A DNA stretch of 64,000 nt, from contig NZ_CP053661.1 of NCBI RefSeq assembly GCF_013177315.1, forward strand, positions 124,001 to 188,000. Reading direction: 5' to 3'. Source of the stretch: Thermoleptolyngbya sichuanensis A183. Its GTDB lineage: Bacteria; Cyanobacteriota; Cyanobacteriia; Elainellales; Elainellaceae. Positions 26,448-36,315 of the stretch are shown piece after piece (the first letter of the stretch is position 1; each line of letters opens with the position of its first letter). The notes under the pieces are model-generated. The model saw only the letters and a list, made by a program, of their open reading frames with translations, did no database searches and was not told where the DNA came from. The translations under genes and the position numbers were made by a program.

Positions 26448-27101
26448 ATGTTTCCGACATTGGCACAAACATGGACACAAAGCAATCTGACCCTGAGCAA
26501 CATCGTTGCCCTATTTTCAGCAATGGTGGTTCTGGCAGCCATTCCCAGCATCAGCGTCCTCACAGTCTCCACGCGGGCGGCCAGCCTTGGGTTTCTGCAT
26601 GGCGTGTTGACGGCGGCGGGCATCGTGGTGGGTGATCTCCTGTTTATTGCGATCGCCCTTTGGGGACTCTCATTTCTATCCAGCGCCTTGGGCAGCCTGG
26701 TGTTTCTGATCAAATACCTGGGCGGAGCCTATCTAATCTGGCTGGGCCTTCGGCTATTTCGCGCCAGAGAGCAACCTGTGGAAGCGCAGTCCATCTCTCA
26801 CTCATCAAGAGTCTCCAGTTTTCTAACCGGGCTGCTGATTACCCTGGCCGATCAAAAGGCAACACTGTTTTACCTCGGCTTTTTCCCTGCGTTTCTGGAT
26901 ATGTCTCAGGTGTCCTATGTCGATGCAGGCGTGATTATGCTGGTGGCGATCGCCGCTGTCGGGGGTGTAAAGGTCATCTACGCGCTGCTGGCAGACCAAA
27001 CCCGGTTCCTCCTGGGCGGGGGGCTCAGCACTCGGCTGAATGCGATCGCCGGTGGTGTGATGGTGGCAGTTGGGCTATTGCTGATTCTCACTGCGGCATA
27101 A
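26448..27101 (+). CDS. LysE/RhtB family exporter
   Basis: An inner-membrane amino acid or metabolite exporter of 217 residues with five or six hydrophobic helices. The N-terminal IPSISVLTVSTRAASLGFLH and the following GVLTAAGIVVGDLLF, then YLIWLGLRLFRA, match the LysE/RhtB family (usual consensus PGPxxxxV is altered to IPSISVLTV). FLTGLLITLADQKATLFYLGFFPAF is the fourth helix region. The start is the ATG at 26448; a TTG at 26433 is possible. It is convergent with the glutaredoxin-like gene, eight bases apart. Confidence 0.8.
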   Translation: MFPTLAQTWTQSNLTLSNIVALFSAMVVLAAIPSISVLTVSTRAASLGFLHGVLTAAGIVVGDLLFIAIALWGLSFLSSALGSLVFLIKYLGGAYLIWLGLRLFRAREQPVEAQSISHSSRVSSFLTGLLITLADQKATLFYLGFFPAFLDMSQVSYVDAGVIMLVAIAAVGGVKVIYALLADQTRFLLGGGLSTRLNAIAGGVMVAVGLLLILTAA

Positions 27102-27109
27102 GGCGACCG

Positions 27110-27391
27110 TCACGCTGCGGCCAGCGCCTTTTGCAGCAGCGCCTCCAGTTGCGCCACGCCGGCCCGGGGCGAGAGGCGGGGCAGCGGAATCAGGGCGGGC
27201 GGGGAATCGGGGCGATCGCGCTGCCAAATTAGTACCGGAATCTCATATTGATAGGCCTGAAACCAGTCGTCGCGAGTGGTGATGTCGCGAATTTCCAGAT
27301 CGATAGAAACGCTTTGCACCTGCGTCAGCTTTTCTTGAAGCCCCTCGCACAAGTGGCATCCGGGCTTGCTGTAGAGAATGAGCTTCATCAT
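27110..27391 (-). CDS. Glutaredoxin-like thiol protein
   Basis: A 93-residue thioredoxin-fold protein. The redox motif is CHLC in SKPGCHLCEGLQEK, close to the N-terminus. VLIWQRDRPD and the cis-Pro context (EIPVLIW) follow the DUF836/glutaredoxin-like family pattern. It would reduce disulfides or monitor thiols in the cytosol. Two adjacent ATGs (27391 and 27388) are possible starts; the longer in-frame extension to 27418 lacks support. It is divergent from cysH. Confidence 0.8.
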   Translation of the reverse strand: MMKLILYSKPGCHLCEGLQEKLTQVQSVSIDLEIRDITTRDDWFQAYQYEIPVLIWQRDRPDSPPALIPLPRLSPRAGVAQLEALLQKALAAA

Positions 27392-27504
27392 AAACCCCTG
27401 ATTCTTCTCAATCCCCATTTCCCCATCGGCTTATGCGCCTTTTATCGTAAAATATACTCATTGAGATTTTCCCAACTGGCAACCTCAACCCTTAAACACG
27501 CATT

Positions 27505-28236
27505 ATGACTCAATCCGTAGACGCTCCGGCGCAGACGCAGCCGTTCGACCTAGACGCGCTCAATCAGCAGTTTGACACCGCTCATCCCAAAGACATCCTC
27601 GCCTGGAGCGTGGAAAACATCCCCACCGGCCTCGTGCAAACCAGCGCTTTTAACGTAGATGACCTGGTGCTAACAGATATTCTCTACAAGCAAATCAAGC
27701 CTGCTCAGCCCGTTCCTGTGCTGTTTTTGGACACGCTTCACCACTTTCCTCAAACGCTGGAACTGGTTGCCAAAGCCAAAGATTTGTACGCCCTCAACCT
27801 CCAGGTCTACAAAATTCAGGACGTAGACACCCGCGAAGCCTTTGCCGCAAAGTACGGCAAGGCGCTGTGGGATAGCGACATCCTCAGGTTTCACGACCTG
27901 ACCAAAATCGAGCCACTCCAGCGCGGACTGAGCGAACTCAACACCGTCGCCTGGATCACCGGCCGCCGCCGCGACCAGGCCAGCACCCGCGCCGATATGC
28001 CCGTGTTTGAGCTGGATAAGCAGGGCCGCCTCAAGATCAACCCCCTAGCGTCGTGGACACGCAAAGATAGCTGGGCCTACGTCGCGGAACACAGCATGAT
28101 TTACAACCCGCTGCACGATCAGGGGTATCCCAGCATTGGCGACGAGCCAATCACCACCCCCGTCGGCGAAGGCGAAGACGAGCGGGCTGGTCGCTGGCGC
28201 GGTACGGGCAAAACCGAGTGCGGCATTCACATCTAG
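27505..28236 (+). CDS. cysH: Phosphoadenylyl-sulfate reductase
   Basis: Reduces PAPS to sulfite with thioredoxin or glutaredoxin in assimilatory sulfate reduction. The 243-residue protein has the core VPVLFLDTLHHFPQTLELV, the RRRDQASTRADMPVFE loop and the C-terminal catalytic ECGIHI. The paired-cysteine (CC...CxxC) Fe-S motif of APS reductases is absent, so this is the PAPS-using, cluster-free type. It stands alone. A terminator follows 59 bp after the stop. Confidence 0.93.
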   Translation: MTQSVDAPAQTQPFDLDALNQQFDTAHPKDILAWSVENIPTGLVQTSAFNVDDLVLTDILYKQIKPAQPVPVLFLDTLHHFPQTLELVAKAKDLYALNLQVYKIQDVDTREAFAAKYGKALWDSDILRFHDLTKIEPLQRGLSELNTVAWITGRRRDQASTRADMPVFELDKQGRLKINPLASWTRKDSWAYVAEHSMIYNPLHDQGYPSIGDEPITTPVGEGEDERAGRWRGTGKTECGIHI

Positions 28237-28294
28237 GGTTTCATATCTCGGCTCAAGTCTGGGTTCAACAAACTTTTCCCGTTCGCTACGGTGT

Positions 28295-28323
28295 AGAGGC
28301 GTGCAGTTGTGCGCCTCTTTTTC
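28295..28323 (+). terminator. Intrinsic terminator of cysH
   Basis: AGAGGCG (28295-28301) pairs with CGCCTCT (28312-28318) and is followed by TTTTT. Confidence 0.75.
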
Positions 28324-28358
28324 GTTTCTGTTTTCATCCCTGCCGAGCCTCCCTGCTT

Positions 28359-29351
28359 ATGACGCTGATTACCGTTCGCCCTGAAGGACTCTATTGCGAA
28401 GCGGGCGACTTTTTTATCGACCCGTGGCGACCAGTAGACACAGCACTGATTACCCACGCCCATTCCGATCATGCGCGATCGGGGTCAGCCCGATACATTG
28501 CAACCGATGTGTCCGCAGGCGTGTTGAAAAAGCGGCTGGGCGAGAGCATTCAGCTTCAGGGCGTGGCCTACGGTGAGCCGCTAAAACTGGGGGAAACTTG
28601 GGTGTCATTTCATGCGGCGGGGCATGTGCTGGGTTCAGCGCAGATCCGCGTGGAGCATCAGGGTGAAGTGTGGGTCGTTTCGGGCGACTATAAGCGTGAT
28701 GCAGACCCGACCTGTGCGCCGTTTGAGGTGGTGGAGTGCGATCGCTTTATTACCGAAGCAACCTTTGGGTTGCCAATTTACAACTGGCAAAGCGGAGCAG
28801 AGGTGTGCAGGCAAGTTTACGACTGGTGGCAAAGCGACTTGGAACGTCCCTCGCTTCTGTTTTGCTATGCCTTTGGCAAAGCACAGCGAATTCTGAGTGA
28901 ACTGCGAAATTTCTGCGATCGCCCTGTCTATGTACACGGTGCCATTCACGCACTGACGGAGATTTATCGCAGCCTCGGAATTCCAATGGTGCAAACGATT
29001 CCCACCTCCGAGATGCCCCGCAGCTACAAGTTTCAGGGTGACTTGGTGCTGTCGCCGCCGTCGGGCCATCGCTCAAGCTGGATGAAGCGGTTTCAGCATC
29101 CGCAGACTGCCTTTGCGTCTGGCTGGATGGCGGTGCGCGGCGCACGACGCAGACGCGGCTATGAACGTGGATTCGTCCTTTCAGATCATGCTGATTGGAA
29201 TGGACTTGTGAATACAGTGCGTCAAACTAAGGCAAAAACTGTTTACGTGACTCATGGGCAGACAGATGTATTGTCCCGCTACCTAAAAGAAGAACAGAAT
29301 GTGGACGCGATGCCGCTTAAGACGCTGTTCGAGGGAGAAGGTGATATTTGA
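28359..29351 (+). CDS. MBL-fold exonuclease of the ligase-associated type
   Basis: A 330-residue metallo-beta-lactamase fold nuclease. The zinc motif HAHSDHARSG is near residue 32. AAGHVLGSAQIRVE, SGDYKRDADPTC, and the C-terminal FVLSDHADWNGLV and VYVTHGQTDVLSRYL match the ligase-associated DNA exonuclease group with a beta-CASP-like second half. In other bacteria these genes pair with an ATP-dependent DNA ligase and a helicase; no ligase is near here. The ATG at 28359 is chosen because the frame upstream runs into the cysH terminator. Confidence 0.85.
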   Translation: MTLITVRPEGLYCEAGDFFIDPWRPVDTALITHAHSDHARSGSARYIATDVSAGVLKKRLGESIQLQGVAYGEPLKLGETWVSFHAAGHVLGSAQIRVEHQGEVWVVSGDYKRDADPTCAPFEVVECDRFITEATFGLPIYNWQSGAEVCRQVYDWWQSDLERPSLLFCYAFGKAQRILSELRNFCDRPVYVHGAIHALTEIYRSLGIPMVQTIPTSEMPRSYKFQGDLVLSPPSGHRSSWMKRFQHPQTAFASGWMAVRGARRRRGYERGFVLSDHADWNGLVNTVRQTKAKTVYVTHGQTDVLSRYLKEEQNVDAMPLKTLFEGEGDI

Positions 29352-29381
29352 ATTGAACGTAAATGAATTCGTAAGCCAACT

Positions 29382-30377
29382 TTAGAGCTTGCGGGCATAG
29401 AGCGTGTAACGCCGGATGGAATGGGCATAACGGCTGCTCAGGTTGCGAGAATTGTTGTCGTCATGCATGAGGGCGTGAATGGCACGACGATAGCCGAGAT
29501 CATGGGCGATCGCCTGCACTCGCGCCACCAGCACGTTGCCCAATCCTGCATAACGGCGACCGGGTAGCACTGCTACGGTTTTGATAATCACCGTATCCAC
29601 CGTTTTGCCGCGCTGCGCCTGGAGCAAATCGGGCACGGCAAACAAAAAACCCACCAGTTGCGACTCCTGCTCTGCCAGCAGCACCAGTTCTGGCTGCACG
29701 TAGGGACGCACTTGGCGATACTGCGTCAGAAATTCTGCTTGGGAAATCGGGCTGTAGAGAAAGTTGCGCTGAAACGCCACCAGCGATAGGGCATGAATTC
29801 GCTCTAGCTCTGCGTCAAACTGGTCGAGTGCCAGCGGACGAATCTTCACGCCTGCCGCGTCCAACCGCTGCTGTACGGCTGTCAGTCGCGGATCGACCTG
29901 GGTTAAGTCCGTCGCCAGCGCTGAGGAATAGTGTGCGATCGCCCCAAAGCCCGCCGCCTCAAACTGCCCGCACCATTCATCAGGATTGTCTGGCTCTAGG
30001 AAAAACGGCGGCTCCGTGCCGCGATCGCTCAGCAGCCGATAGCGCCGCCAGGTGTTGCCGTCGATGGGGGCGATCGCCAAGGTGCAGCCCTGGGCCGCCA
30101 GTTCCCCTGCGGCGTGTCCCAGCAAGCTTGCTGCGGCAAGCCCATCCGCTACGGCGTAATGCCCAATTAAGCCCAGCCGTTCGCCCGGATACTCTGGCAC
30201 CGATCGCCACCACAGCGAGCAATAGCCCGCAATCGCCTCGCCCCGCAGCAAAACCCAGTGGGCATCCAGCTGATGTAGCTCAAACATCCGCGCCTCCAAT
30301 AGCGGAAAACCGCCCTGAGTCGCCAGGGAAGCCAGTTCAGCAGAATTGTTAACCTGGATGTAACGTTCTGTAAGCAT
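29382..30377 (-). CDS. GNAT family N-acetyltransferase
   Basis: A 331-residue protein. Residues about 200-325 form a GNAT domain with VLLAEQESQLVGFLFAVPD and the acetyl-CoA loop-like RRYAGLGNVLVARVQAIA, followed by AIHALMHDDNNSRNLS. The first half resembles a second, degenerate GNAT fold (YCSLWWRSVPEY, LIGHYAVADGLAAASLLGHA). The in-frame GTG at 30395 is less likely than the ATG at 30377. The substrate is unknown. It is divergent from the small membrane protein gene. Confidence 0.75.
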   Translation of the reverse strand: MLTERYIQVNNSAELASLATQGGFPLLEARMFELHQLDAHWVLLRGEAIAGYCSLWWRSVPEYPGERLGLIGHYAVADGLAAASLLGHAAGELAAQGCTLAIAPIDGNTWRRYRLLSDRGTEPPFFLEPDNPDEWCGQFEAAGFGAIAHYSSALATDLTQVDPRLTAVQQRLDAAGVKIRPLALDQFDAELERIHALSLVAFQRNFLYSPISQAEFLTQYRQVRPYVQPELVLLAEQESQLVGFLFAVPDLLQAQRGKTVDTVIIKTVAVLPGRRYAGLGNVLVARVQAIAHDLGYRRAIHALMHDDNNSRNLSSRYAHSIRRYTLYARKL

Positions 30378-30456
30378 GGTGTGAGGGCGTGCCACGACCG
30401 ATCGGCAGCAAATCTGGCGCTGTCTCTGTCATAGCTTTAATATCGCAACTTGAGAA

Positions 30457-30741
30457 ATGCTGGAACCAATTATTTACCTGGCGTTGTTTGGGCTGGCGGG
30501 ATGGGCGATCGCCCAACTGGTGCGCTGGCTGGCGACGGGGAGGCGGCCCCGCTCGTTGCATGGAAAACCCGCCGGGGGTGTCAAGCCTGTTCTAGAAAAG
30601 CGACTGGTGCGACTGCTGAATGGCGATCGCGCCGCTGCCCATCGCCTGGTGGAATCTGTCCAGCAGCGCTATCCTGACCGTCCAACTGCCTGGTGCTGGG
30701 AGAAGGCGATTTTTGACCTAGAGCGCGATCGCTTCCGCTAG
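30457..30741 (+). CDS. Small membrane protein of unknown function
   Basis: A 94-residue protein with one N-terminal hydrophobic helix (MLEPIIYLALFGLAGWAIAQ), a basic stretch (RWLATGRRPRS), and a helical tail with R-L-V-E and TAWCWEKAIFDLERDRF. The tail resembles that of cyanobacterial small single-pass proteins. It ends 28 bases before the response regulator gene, in the same direction, and may share its transcript. The function is not recognised. Confidence 0.65.
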   Translation: MLEPIIYLALFGLAGWAIAQLVRWLATGRRPRSLHGKPAGGVKPVLEKRLVRLLNGDRAAAHRLVESVQQRYPDRPTAWCWEKAIFDLERDRFR

Positions 30742-30769
30742 CCCCTAGTCCCTGGCATAAAATACTTCC

Positions 30770-31459
30770 ATGCAAATTCTCTTAGTAGACGACGAAATCG
30801 AACTCACCGAGCCGCTGACCCACGTCCTCAAGCGCGAAGGCTACGCGGTCGATGTGGCGCACGATGGGGCAGAGGGGGGAACCCTGGCAACGCAGGGCAG
30901 CTACGACCTGCTGATTTTGGACTGGATGCTGCCCCACCAGAGCGGGCTAGAAATCTGTCAGTCGCTCCGCGCCAAGGGCGACACCACGCCCGTCTTATTT
31001 CTCACGGCCAAAGACACGATCGATGACCGCGTTGCTGGGCTGGATGCAGGCGCAGACGACTATCTAGTCAAGCCGTTTGAGCTACGAGAGTTGCTGGCGC
31101 GGGTGCGGGCGCTGCTGCGGCGGCCCCCTAGCCTGGAACCCAGCGTGCCAGTCCGATCTGCCGCTCGCCTCGCCGTTGGGGATCTGGAGCTAGATTTGGA
31201 CAATCAGGTAGCCTATCGTCGGGGACGCACCATCGAGCTATCGGAAAAAGAAAGCCAACTGCTGGACTACCTCATGCGGCATCCCAATCAACTGCTGACC
31301 CATGCCCAAATCCATGAGCAGGTGTGGGGCGATGCCGAGAAAATCAGCAGCAATGTACTAGCGGCGCAAATTCGCCTGCTCCGCCGCAAGATCGAAGGCA
31401 AGGGCGAAAGCACGCTGATTCATACGGTGTATGGGAAGGGGTATCGGTTTGGAGAATAG
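30770..31459 (+). CDS. OmpR-family response regulator (RppA-like)
   Basis: A 229-residue two-component regulator. The receiver domain (1-120) has the acidic pair D7/D8, phosphorylated Asp D51 (LILDWMLP), T79/K101 (DYLVKPFELRELLARV). The C-terminal winged-helix DNA-binding domain ends ESTLIHTVYGKGYRFGE. It most resembles cyanobacterial RppA/NrsR, linked elsewhere to redox or metal responses. No partner histidine kinase gene is adjacent on either side. Confidence 0.88.
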   Translation: MQILLVDDEIELTEPLTHVLKREGYAVDVAHDGAEGGTLATQGSYDLLILDWMLPHQSGLEICQSLRAKGDTTPVLFLTAKDTIDDRVAGLDAGADDYLVKPFELRELLARVRALLRRPPSLEPSVPVRSAARLAVGDLELDLDNQVAYRRGRTIELSEKESQLLDYLMRHPNQLLTHAQIHEQVWGDAEKISSNVLAAQIRLLRRKIEGKGESTLIHTVYGKGYRFGE

Positions 31460-31512
31460 GGCAGGGAGCGCGGGGCGATCGCCCCCAGTTCTCGCCTTCT
31501 GTTTAGGCTTTG

Positions 31513-31552
31513 AATAACTCAACATTTCGCGTAATAACTCAACATTTCGTGG
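31513..31552. repeat. Direct repeat, 20-bp unit, two copies
   Basis: AATAACTCAACATTTCG with three further bases occurs at 31513 and 31533, differing only at the ends. It lies 67 bp upstream of the por ATG and might be a regulator site pair. Confidence 0.65.
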
Positions 31553-31606
31553 CTCAACGGTGTGCAATCATCATGAATCATGGAGACACATCACAGCGCA
31601 CCGTAA

Positions 31607-32584
<978 letters not shown>

Positions 32585-32953
32585 CGACCTGGCTATCCTG
32601 TATGCCAAACGATACTCCCTTTGCGTAAAAGTTCTCTGAGGACGTACATTGTTGCTCGATGTCGCCGCGCGTCTTTCGGCAGGCAAACTCCTCCTCGAAC
32701 AGGTCGGCTCTTGCAATCGAATTAGGCTCTACAGTCTGAATAAAAGCTGTAGAGCCTGTTTTATGGTAATCGAAGTGTTGCACAACACCCAAAATCCCGA
32801 TCCCTCGTGGCAAAATTTACCTGAATCAATCGGCGCAGCCAAGCGCTCGATATGAACAGAGTTTACATGCATCAGCAGAATAGTTTGATGCATTCTGCTA
32901 TTCAGCACCCCATTCAGCAACCCGCTGAATTTGTTTTACACCGAGGCAAAAAG
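32585..32953. other. Intergenic region between por and the Gln/Ala-rich protein gene
   Basis: A 369-bp stretch that holds the por terminator at 32724-32763. An upstream in-frame ATG for the next gene exists at 32852 but is not supported. Nothing else was recognised. Confidence 0.4.
32724..32763 (+). terminator. Intrinsic terminator downstream of por
   Basis: AGGCTCTACAG (32724-32734) is perfectly complementary to CTGTAGAGCCT (32747-32757), 12-nt loop, followed by GTTTTA. It lies 140 bp after the por stop. Confidence 0.75.
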
Positions 32954-33478
32954 ATGAGTCTTATCTTTGACGTTTTAAGCGCGATCAACAACCCCAACCA
33001 GCAAGCCAGCGTTAGTTCGCTGGGTTCCATTGTCAATACTGTCTCTCAACTTGCAGGGAACCAGGGTCTCAATCCTGCGACGACCCAGAGTGCCTTCTCT
33101 GTGGTGGGCAACCTAGCTCGTACTGCGCTGAAGCAGCAGCAAACCACCGCAGGGATGGGAGGCTTGGAAAGCATGATCGGTCAACTCGCGGGTAGTTCCG
33201 CTAGCGGTGCAGCGCTACAATCCCTGATTCCTGCCGGACTACAGCAACAGGCCATCCAGACTATTTCCTCTACAACTGGCATTAGCCCCACCATTGTCCA
33301 GGGAATGCTGCCAGGGCTGATTACGGCTGCGATGGGGATGCTGAACCTGGGCGCACCCAAACCTGGCACCCGTGGCGGCAACCCCCTGCTGGCTGCTTTC
33401 CTCGGTGGCGACGAAAAATCGACCGACCTCGGCGAAACACTGAAATTTGCCAGCCGTTTCCTGAATCCGCCTCGTTAG
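32954..33478 (+). CDS. Conserved low-complexity protein, DUF937-like
   Basis: A 174-residue protein rich in Ser, Ala, Gln and Leu with short helices: IFDVLSAINNPNQQASVSSL, IVNTVSQLAGNQGLNPA, GMGGLESMIGQLAG, TGISPTIVQGMLPGLI. The pattern is like DUF937 family proteins. There is no signal peptide. The start ATG at 32954 follows GAGG eight bases upstream; the longer frame to 32852 is not supported. The function is unknown. Confidence 0.7.
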   Translation: MSLIFDVLSAINNPNQQASVSSLGSIVNTVSQLAGNQGLNPATTQSAFSVVGNLARTALKQQQTTAGMGGLESMIGQLAGSSASGAALQSLIPAGLQQQAIQTISSTTGISPTIVQGMLPGLITAAMGMLNLGAPKPGTRGGNPLLAAFLGGDEKSTDLGETLKFASRFLNPPR

Positions 33479-33513
33479 GTTTTAGCGTCTAGTTCCACGG
33501 GTTTGACAGTCAG

Positions 33514-33556
33514 CTTCCTGGAGATTTGCAACGCAAGAATCTTCAGGAAGTCTTTT
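33514..33556 (+). terminator. Intrinsic terminator of the DUF937-like gene
   Basis: CTTCCTGGAGATT (33514-33526) pairs with AATCTTCAGGAAG (33538-33550), one G-U pair, 11-nt loop, followed by TCTTTTT. Confidence 0.75.
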
Positions 33557-33677
33557 TATGGGTTTGTTTTATCAGTAAGAAAAGGAGTGGAAAAATCGAC
33601 AGGTTGCAGATCTGCTGAACCGACGGTTTTCTGGTCTGATAGCGTCTGACATCACTTCTCTAGATGACGCTACGAAT

Positions 33678-33740
33678 GACATTTCTGGCAGCCCCACCAA
33701 CGCCTGACTAGCAATCCAAAATCCAAAATCCAAAATCGAG
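33678..33740 (+). repeat. Dispersed ~60-bp repeat, copy 2
   Basis: Starts ACATTTCTGGCAGCCCC and ends with three ATCCAAA-type units. It shares most positions with 26341-26400 and lies one base before element copy D. Confidence 0.6.
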
Positions 33741-33741
33741 C

Positions 33742-33831
33742 AGGACTTACGCACTTGCGATAAGCTCTTTGGGTTTTGGACGATTTATCGCGGGCTGCGC
33801 CCGCGAGAAATCGTCCAACTGCGTAAATCCT
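33742..33831 (-). repeat. 90-bp palindromic element, copy D (inverted)
   Basis: Reverse-complemented relative to copies A-C. Its ends are AGGACTTACGCA and TGCGTAAATCCT. The inner arms TTGGACGATTTATCGCGGGC and GCCCGCGAGAAATCGTCCAA form the longest hairpin of the four copies. Confidence 0.92.
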
Positions 33832-34154
33832 GTCGAGAATCAATTAGGATGTAACGCCTATGTCACCAAAAGTTCACGAATCCTTGCAGAAAGTTTCAGG
33901 AATTATACGGAGGTTCTGTGTAGTTTCCTCGTAGACGGACAACTGCTGAATGTCTGATGCAGCGGAACTTTTATGGATTCCGTATCGTCAGCTATCAGGG
34001 GTGCGCTGCTATTTCAGGTGAAAGAGAATTTTCCGTACTTTCAACCTGACACTACTTTGAGCTTTGAGAGACATTAGCAGGTGAAAAGGCGGATAACGCA
34101 GTTCTAACGGTACATCACACCCTGGCACTGACTGAAATACACCACGAGGATGTC

Positions 34155-34940
34155 ATGAACATGCGCTCTTCTACAGGTCGGCAAGAAAAAGCGAACAATG
34201 CAGATCGGTCGCGCAAGAGTCTTAGCACGACTGCCCGGCCAACCCTTAGAGTGCAGAAGCGCTGGCAGCCCAGAGCGCGACGAGTAGACACGGCGATCGC
34301 CCCTCGTGCTGCGGCTCCCCTCAGCCACACCGAGTTGGAAACAGCGCTCCGCCAAGAAGCCCTCCAGGCTGCCCAGCGCGGCGATCATCAAGAGGCGATC
34401 GCCCTGTTCACCATTATTCTGGAGCAAAACCCCAGCAGCGCCCGTGACTATAACAATCGCGGCCTGGTTTACTTTCAAAGCGGGGACATGGAGCGGGCGA
34501 TCGCCGACTACAATCAAGCGCTCGCGCTAGATTCCACCCTCGACAGCGTGTATAACAATCGTGCCAACTACTACGCCGCTCAGGGCAAGTTTCTAGAAGC
34601 CATCCTGGACTACGACGCAGCCCTTGATCTGAACCCAACTAACGTCCGCGCCTGGCTCAATCAGGGCATTACGCTGCGTGAGCTAGAAATGCACGATCGC
34701 GCTCTAGAATGCTTTGACTTTGCGCTGCGGCTGGGTCGTCTGGAAGCCCACATCTACGCCGAACGGGGCCGCACACATCACCTCTGGGGCGACTGGAACG
34801 CTGCCCTGGCAGACTATCAGCGAGCAAGTGAGCGGCTATTGCTGCCCAATACGGCCACGCCCGGTGGAGCCGCTCGACTGCGCCTTCAGATCGAAGTCTG
34901 GAGAGATGAACTGCTTGCGCCGCTGGAATCGGAGCCATAA
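34155..34940 (+). CDS. TPR repeat protein
   Basis: A 261-residue protein with at least four tetratricopeptide repeats from about residue 58 (TELETALRQEALQAAQRGDH, then ARDYNNRGLVYFQSGDMERA, DSVYNNRANYYAAQGKFLEA, VRAWLNQGITLRELEMHDRA). The N-terminal 55 residues are basic and likely disordered. TPR proteins mediate protein-protein contacts. No partner is indicated by the neighbours. ATGs at 34155 and 34161 are both possible. Confidence 0.85.
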   Translation: MNMRSSTGRQEKANNADRSRKSLSTTARPTLRVQKRWQPRARRVDTAIAPRAAAPLSHTELETALRQEALQAAQRGDHQEAIALFTIILEQNPSSARDYNNRGLVYFQSGDMERAIADYNQALALDSTLDSVYNNRANYYAAQGKFLEAILDYDAALDLNPTNVRAWLNQGITLRELEMHDRALECFDFALRLGRLEAHIYAERGRTHHLWGDWNAALADYQRASERLLLPNTATPGGAARLRLQIEVWRDELLAPLESEP

Positions 34941-35118
34941 GCCAAATCTGGCTTACCCAAATGCAGCCGAAAGCCAGATTGCTGCAAACGGTGAATTACT
35001 GCAAATAGCGCGAATAAAACTGCGAAACTGGCTCAAAATTATAGAAAACTCTCGGAACCTATCCTGAAGTCGCAAATATCAGGGTGAATACTACTACAGA
35101 TACGCTACTCAAAATAGG

Positions 35119-35574
35119 CTACTCCAGAAGAACGTGGGTTAGATGGTGAACCAGGGCGCGAAGTCCAAGAACATAGCTAAACGCGCCAAACCCGCTGATC
35201 TGTCCAACTGCAACGGGTGCAATGTAGGAATGATGCCGAAAGGACTCTCGCCGATAGACGTTGCTTAGATGAACCTCGACCGTGGGCAGCGCTACAGCGG
35301 CGATCGCGTCTCGAATGGCAATGCTGGTGTGGGTATACGCTCCGGGATTAATCAGCAATCCATCCTGAACACCTATCGCCCCATGAATCGCATCGATCAA
35401 AGCGCCTTCATGGTTAGACTGAAACGACTCTAGCCGAACACCAAGCTGAACTGCTGCATCCTGCAATGACTGATTAATGCTATCGAGAGTCTCCCGTCCG
35501 TAAATCCCCGGCTCTCTGTGTCCCAGCAGGTTCAGATTTGGGCCATGCAAGACCAGGATGCTCAGATTGGACAC
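35119..35574 (-). CDS. aroQ: Type II 3-dehydroquinate dehydratase
   Basis: Third enzyme of the shikimate pathway, making 3-dehydroshikimate; this dodecameric type II form uses a flexible loop. The 151-residue sequence has the hallmarks [21 protein letters not shown] at the N-terminus (catalytic Tyr), [31 protein letters not shown] and [17 protein letters not shown] (catalytic His region). It is monocistronic. Confidence 0.95.
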   Translation of the reverse strand: MSNLSILVLHGPNLNLLGHREPGIYGRETLDSINQSLQDAAVQLGVRLESFQSNHEGALIDAIHGAIGVQDGLLINPGAYTHTSIAIRDAIAAVALPTVEVHLSNVYRRESFRHHSYIAPVAVGQISGFGAFSYVLGLRALVHHLTHVLLE

Positions 35575-35779
35575 AAAAAATTGCTAGAACTACAAATCAA
35601 ACGCAATTACGCACAGGGCTTTCTAGGGCAATCGAACCTAAACAGCACGACTGCTAGAAGCATCAGGCTAAACAGATGTCTAGTACAAACCTATCTACTC
35701 ACATTGCTTGTACTCGACCCAAAGACCATTGCCAACGTCAACAGATCTTCAGGGTCGAAACACACTGCTCGAAAGCAAC

Positions 35780-35917
35780 TTAGCGGCGACGGCTGCGGTC
35801 ATCGACTGGAATGGGAATAGGTTCTGGCTCTGGCTGAACGTCTGGACCCAGCAGCGCTTCCACTAGCTTGCGTGCCCACTCTTTAAGCTTTTCCAAAACC
35901 TTATCGATATAATCCAT
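35780..35917 (-). CDS. Conserved 45-residue cyanobacterial peptide
   Basis: The peptide MDYIDKVLEKLKEWARKLVE begins it, then ALLGPDVQPEPEPIPIPVDD and RSRRR. The N-terminal half is an amphipathic helix; the C-terminal half is acidic/proline-rich and ends with a basic cluster. AAGGAG precedes the ATG by 12 bases. Related peptides of this shape occur in other cyanobacteria. Function is unknown; it may bind a membrane or a larger partner. Upstream of the start is a 398-bp gap. Confidence 0.75.
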   Translation of the reverse strand: MDYIDKVLEKLKEWARKLVEALLGPDVQPEPEPIPIPVDDRSRRR

Positions 35918-36315
35918 TGACTCAGACTGCTCCTTGATGCAGACCTAGATCGTAGTCTTGCTCGAGAGAATTCCAGACTGTTTGTTACGTCAGTTACAAC
36001 GTATATTTACTATGACTCATCCAAGCGGAAGTTGACAAGGGCAGTGAACTCTAAGAGTGCAAATCTGACAGCCTCAGTTCAGAAGCCCAAAACTCAGACT
36101 GCGCCTGTCTACTCGGTCACAGAGCCGGAACAACAGAAGTGGAATCGTAAGCTGTTACATAAAATCATAACCAAATGGCCAGAATTATCAACCCTGAAAC
36201 AGAGACCTACAGGTGCATGGATCTGCGTCTCTGCTCCAGAAAGGGGCTAGAGAGTTGGGGCGATCGCCCCTGATTCTGGCCACTGCCCAGCTTGTAGAGA
36301 TGTCCGGCCCGCTGG
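35918..36315. other. 398-bp intergenic region
   Basis: It separates the 45-residue peptide gene from the GAF kinase-like gene stop. An open frame at 36032-36250 looks random in composition. No regulatory element was recognised. Confidence 0.4.

Larger units (their letters stand above)
33479..34154. other. 676-bp intergenic region
   Basis: It contains a terminator (33514-33556), a dispersed repeat (33678-33740) abutting 90-bp element copy D (33742-33831), then AT-rich DNA to 34154 with no recognised promoter or gene. Confidence 0.6.

Noticed and set aside
31473-31486. GGGGCGATCGCCCC palindrome after the response regulator as a terminator
   Set aside because: It is an extended HIP1 palindrome with no loop and no T-run.
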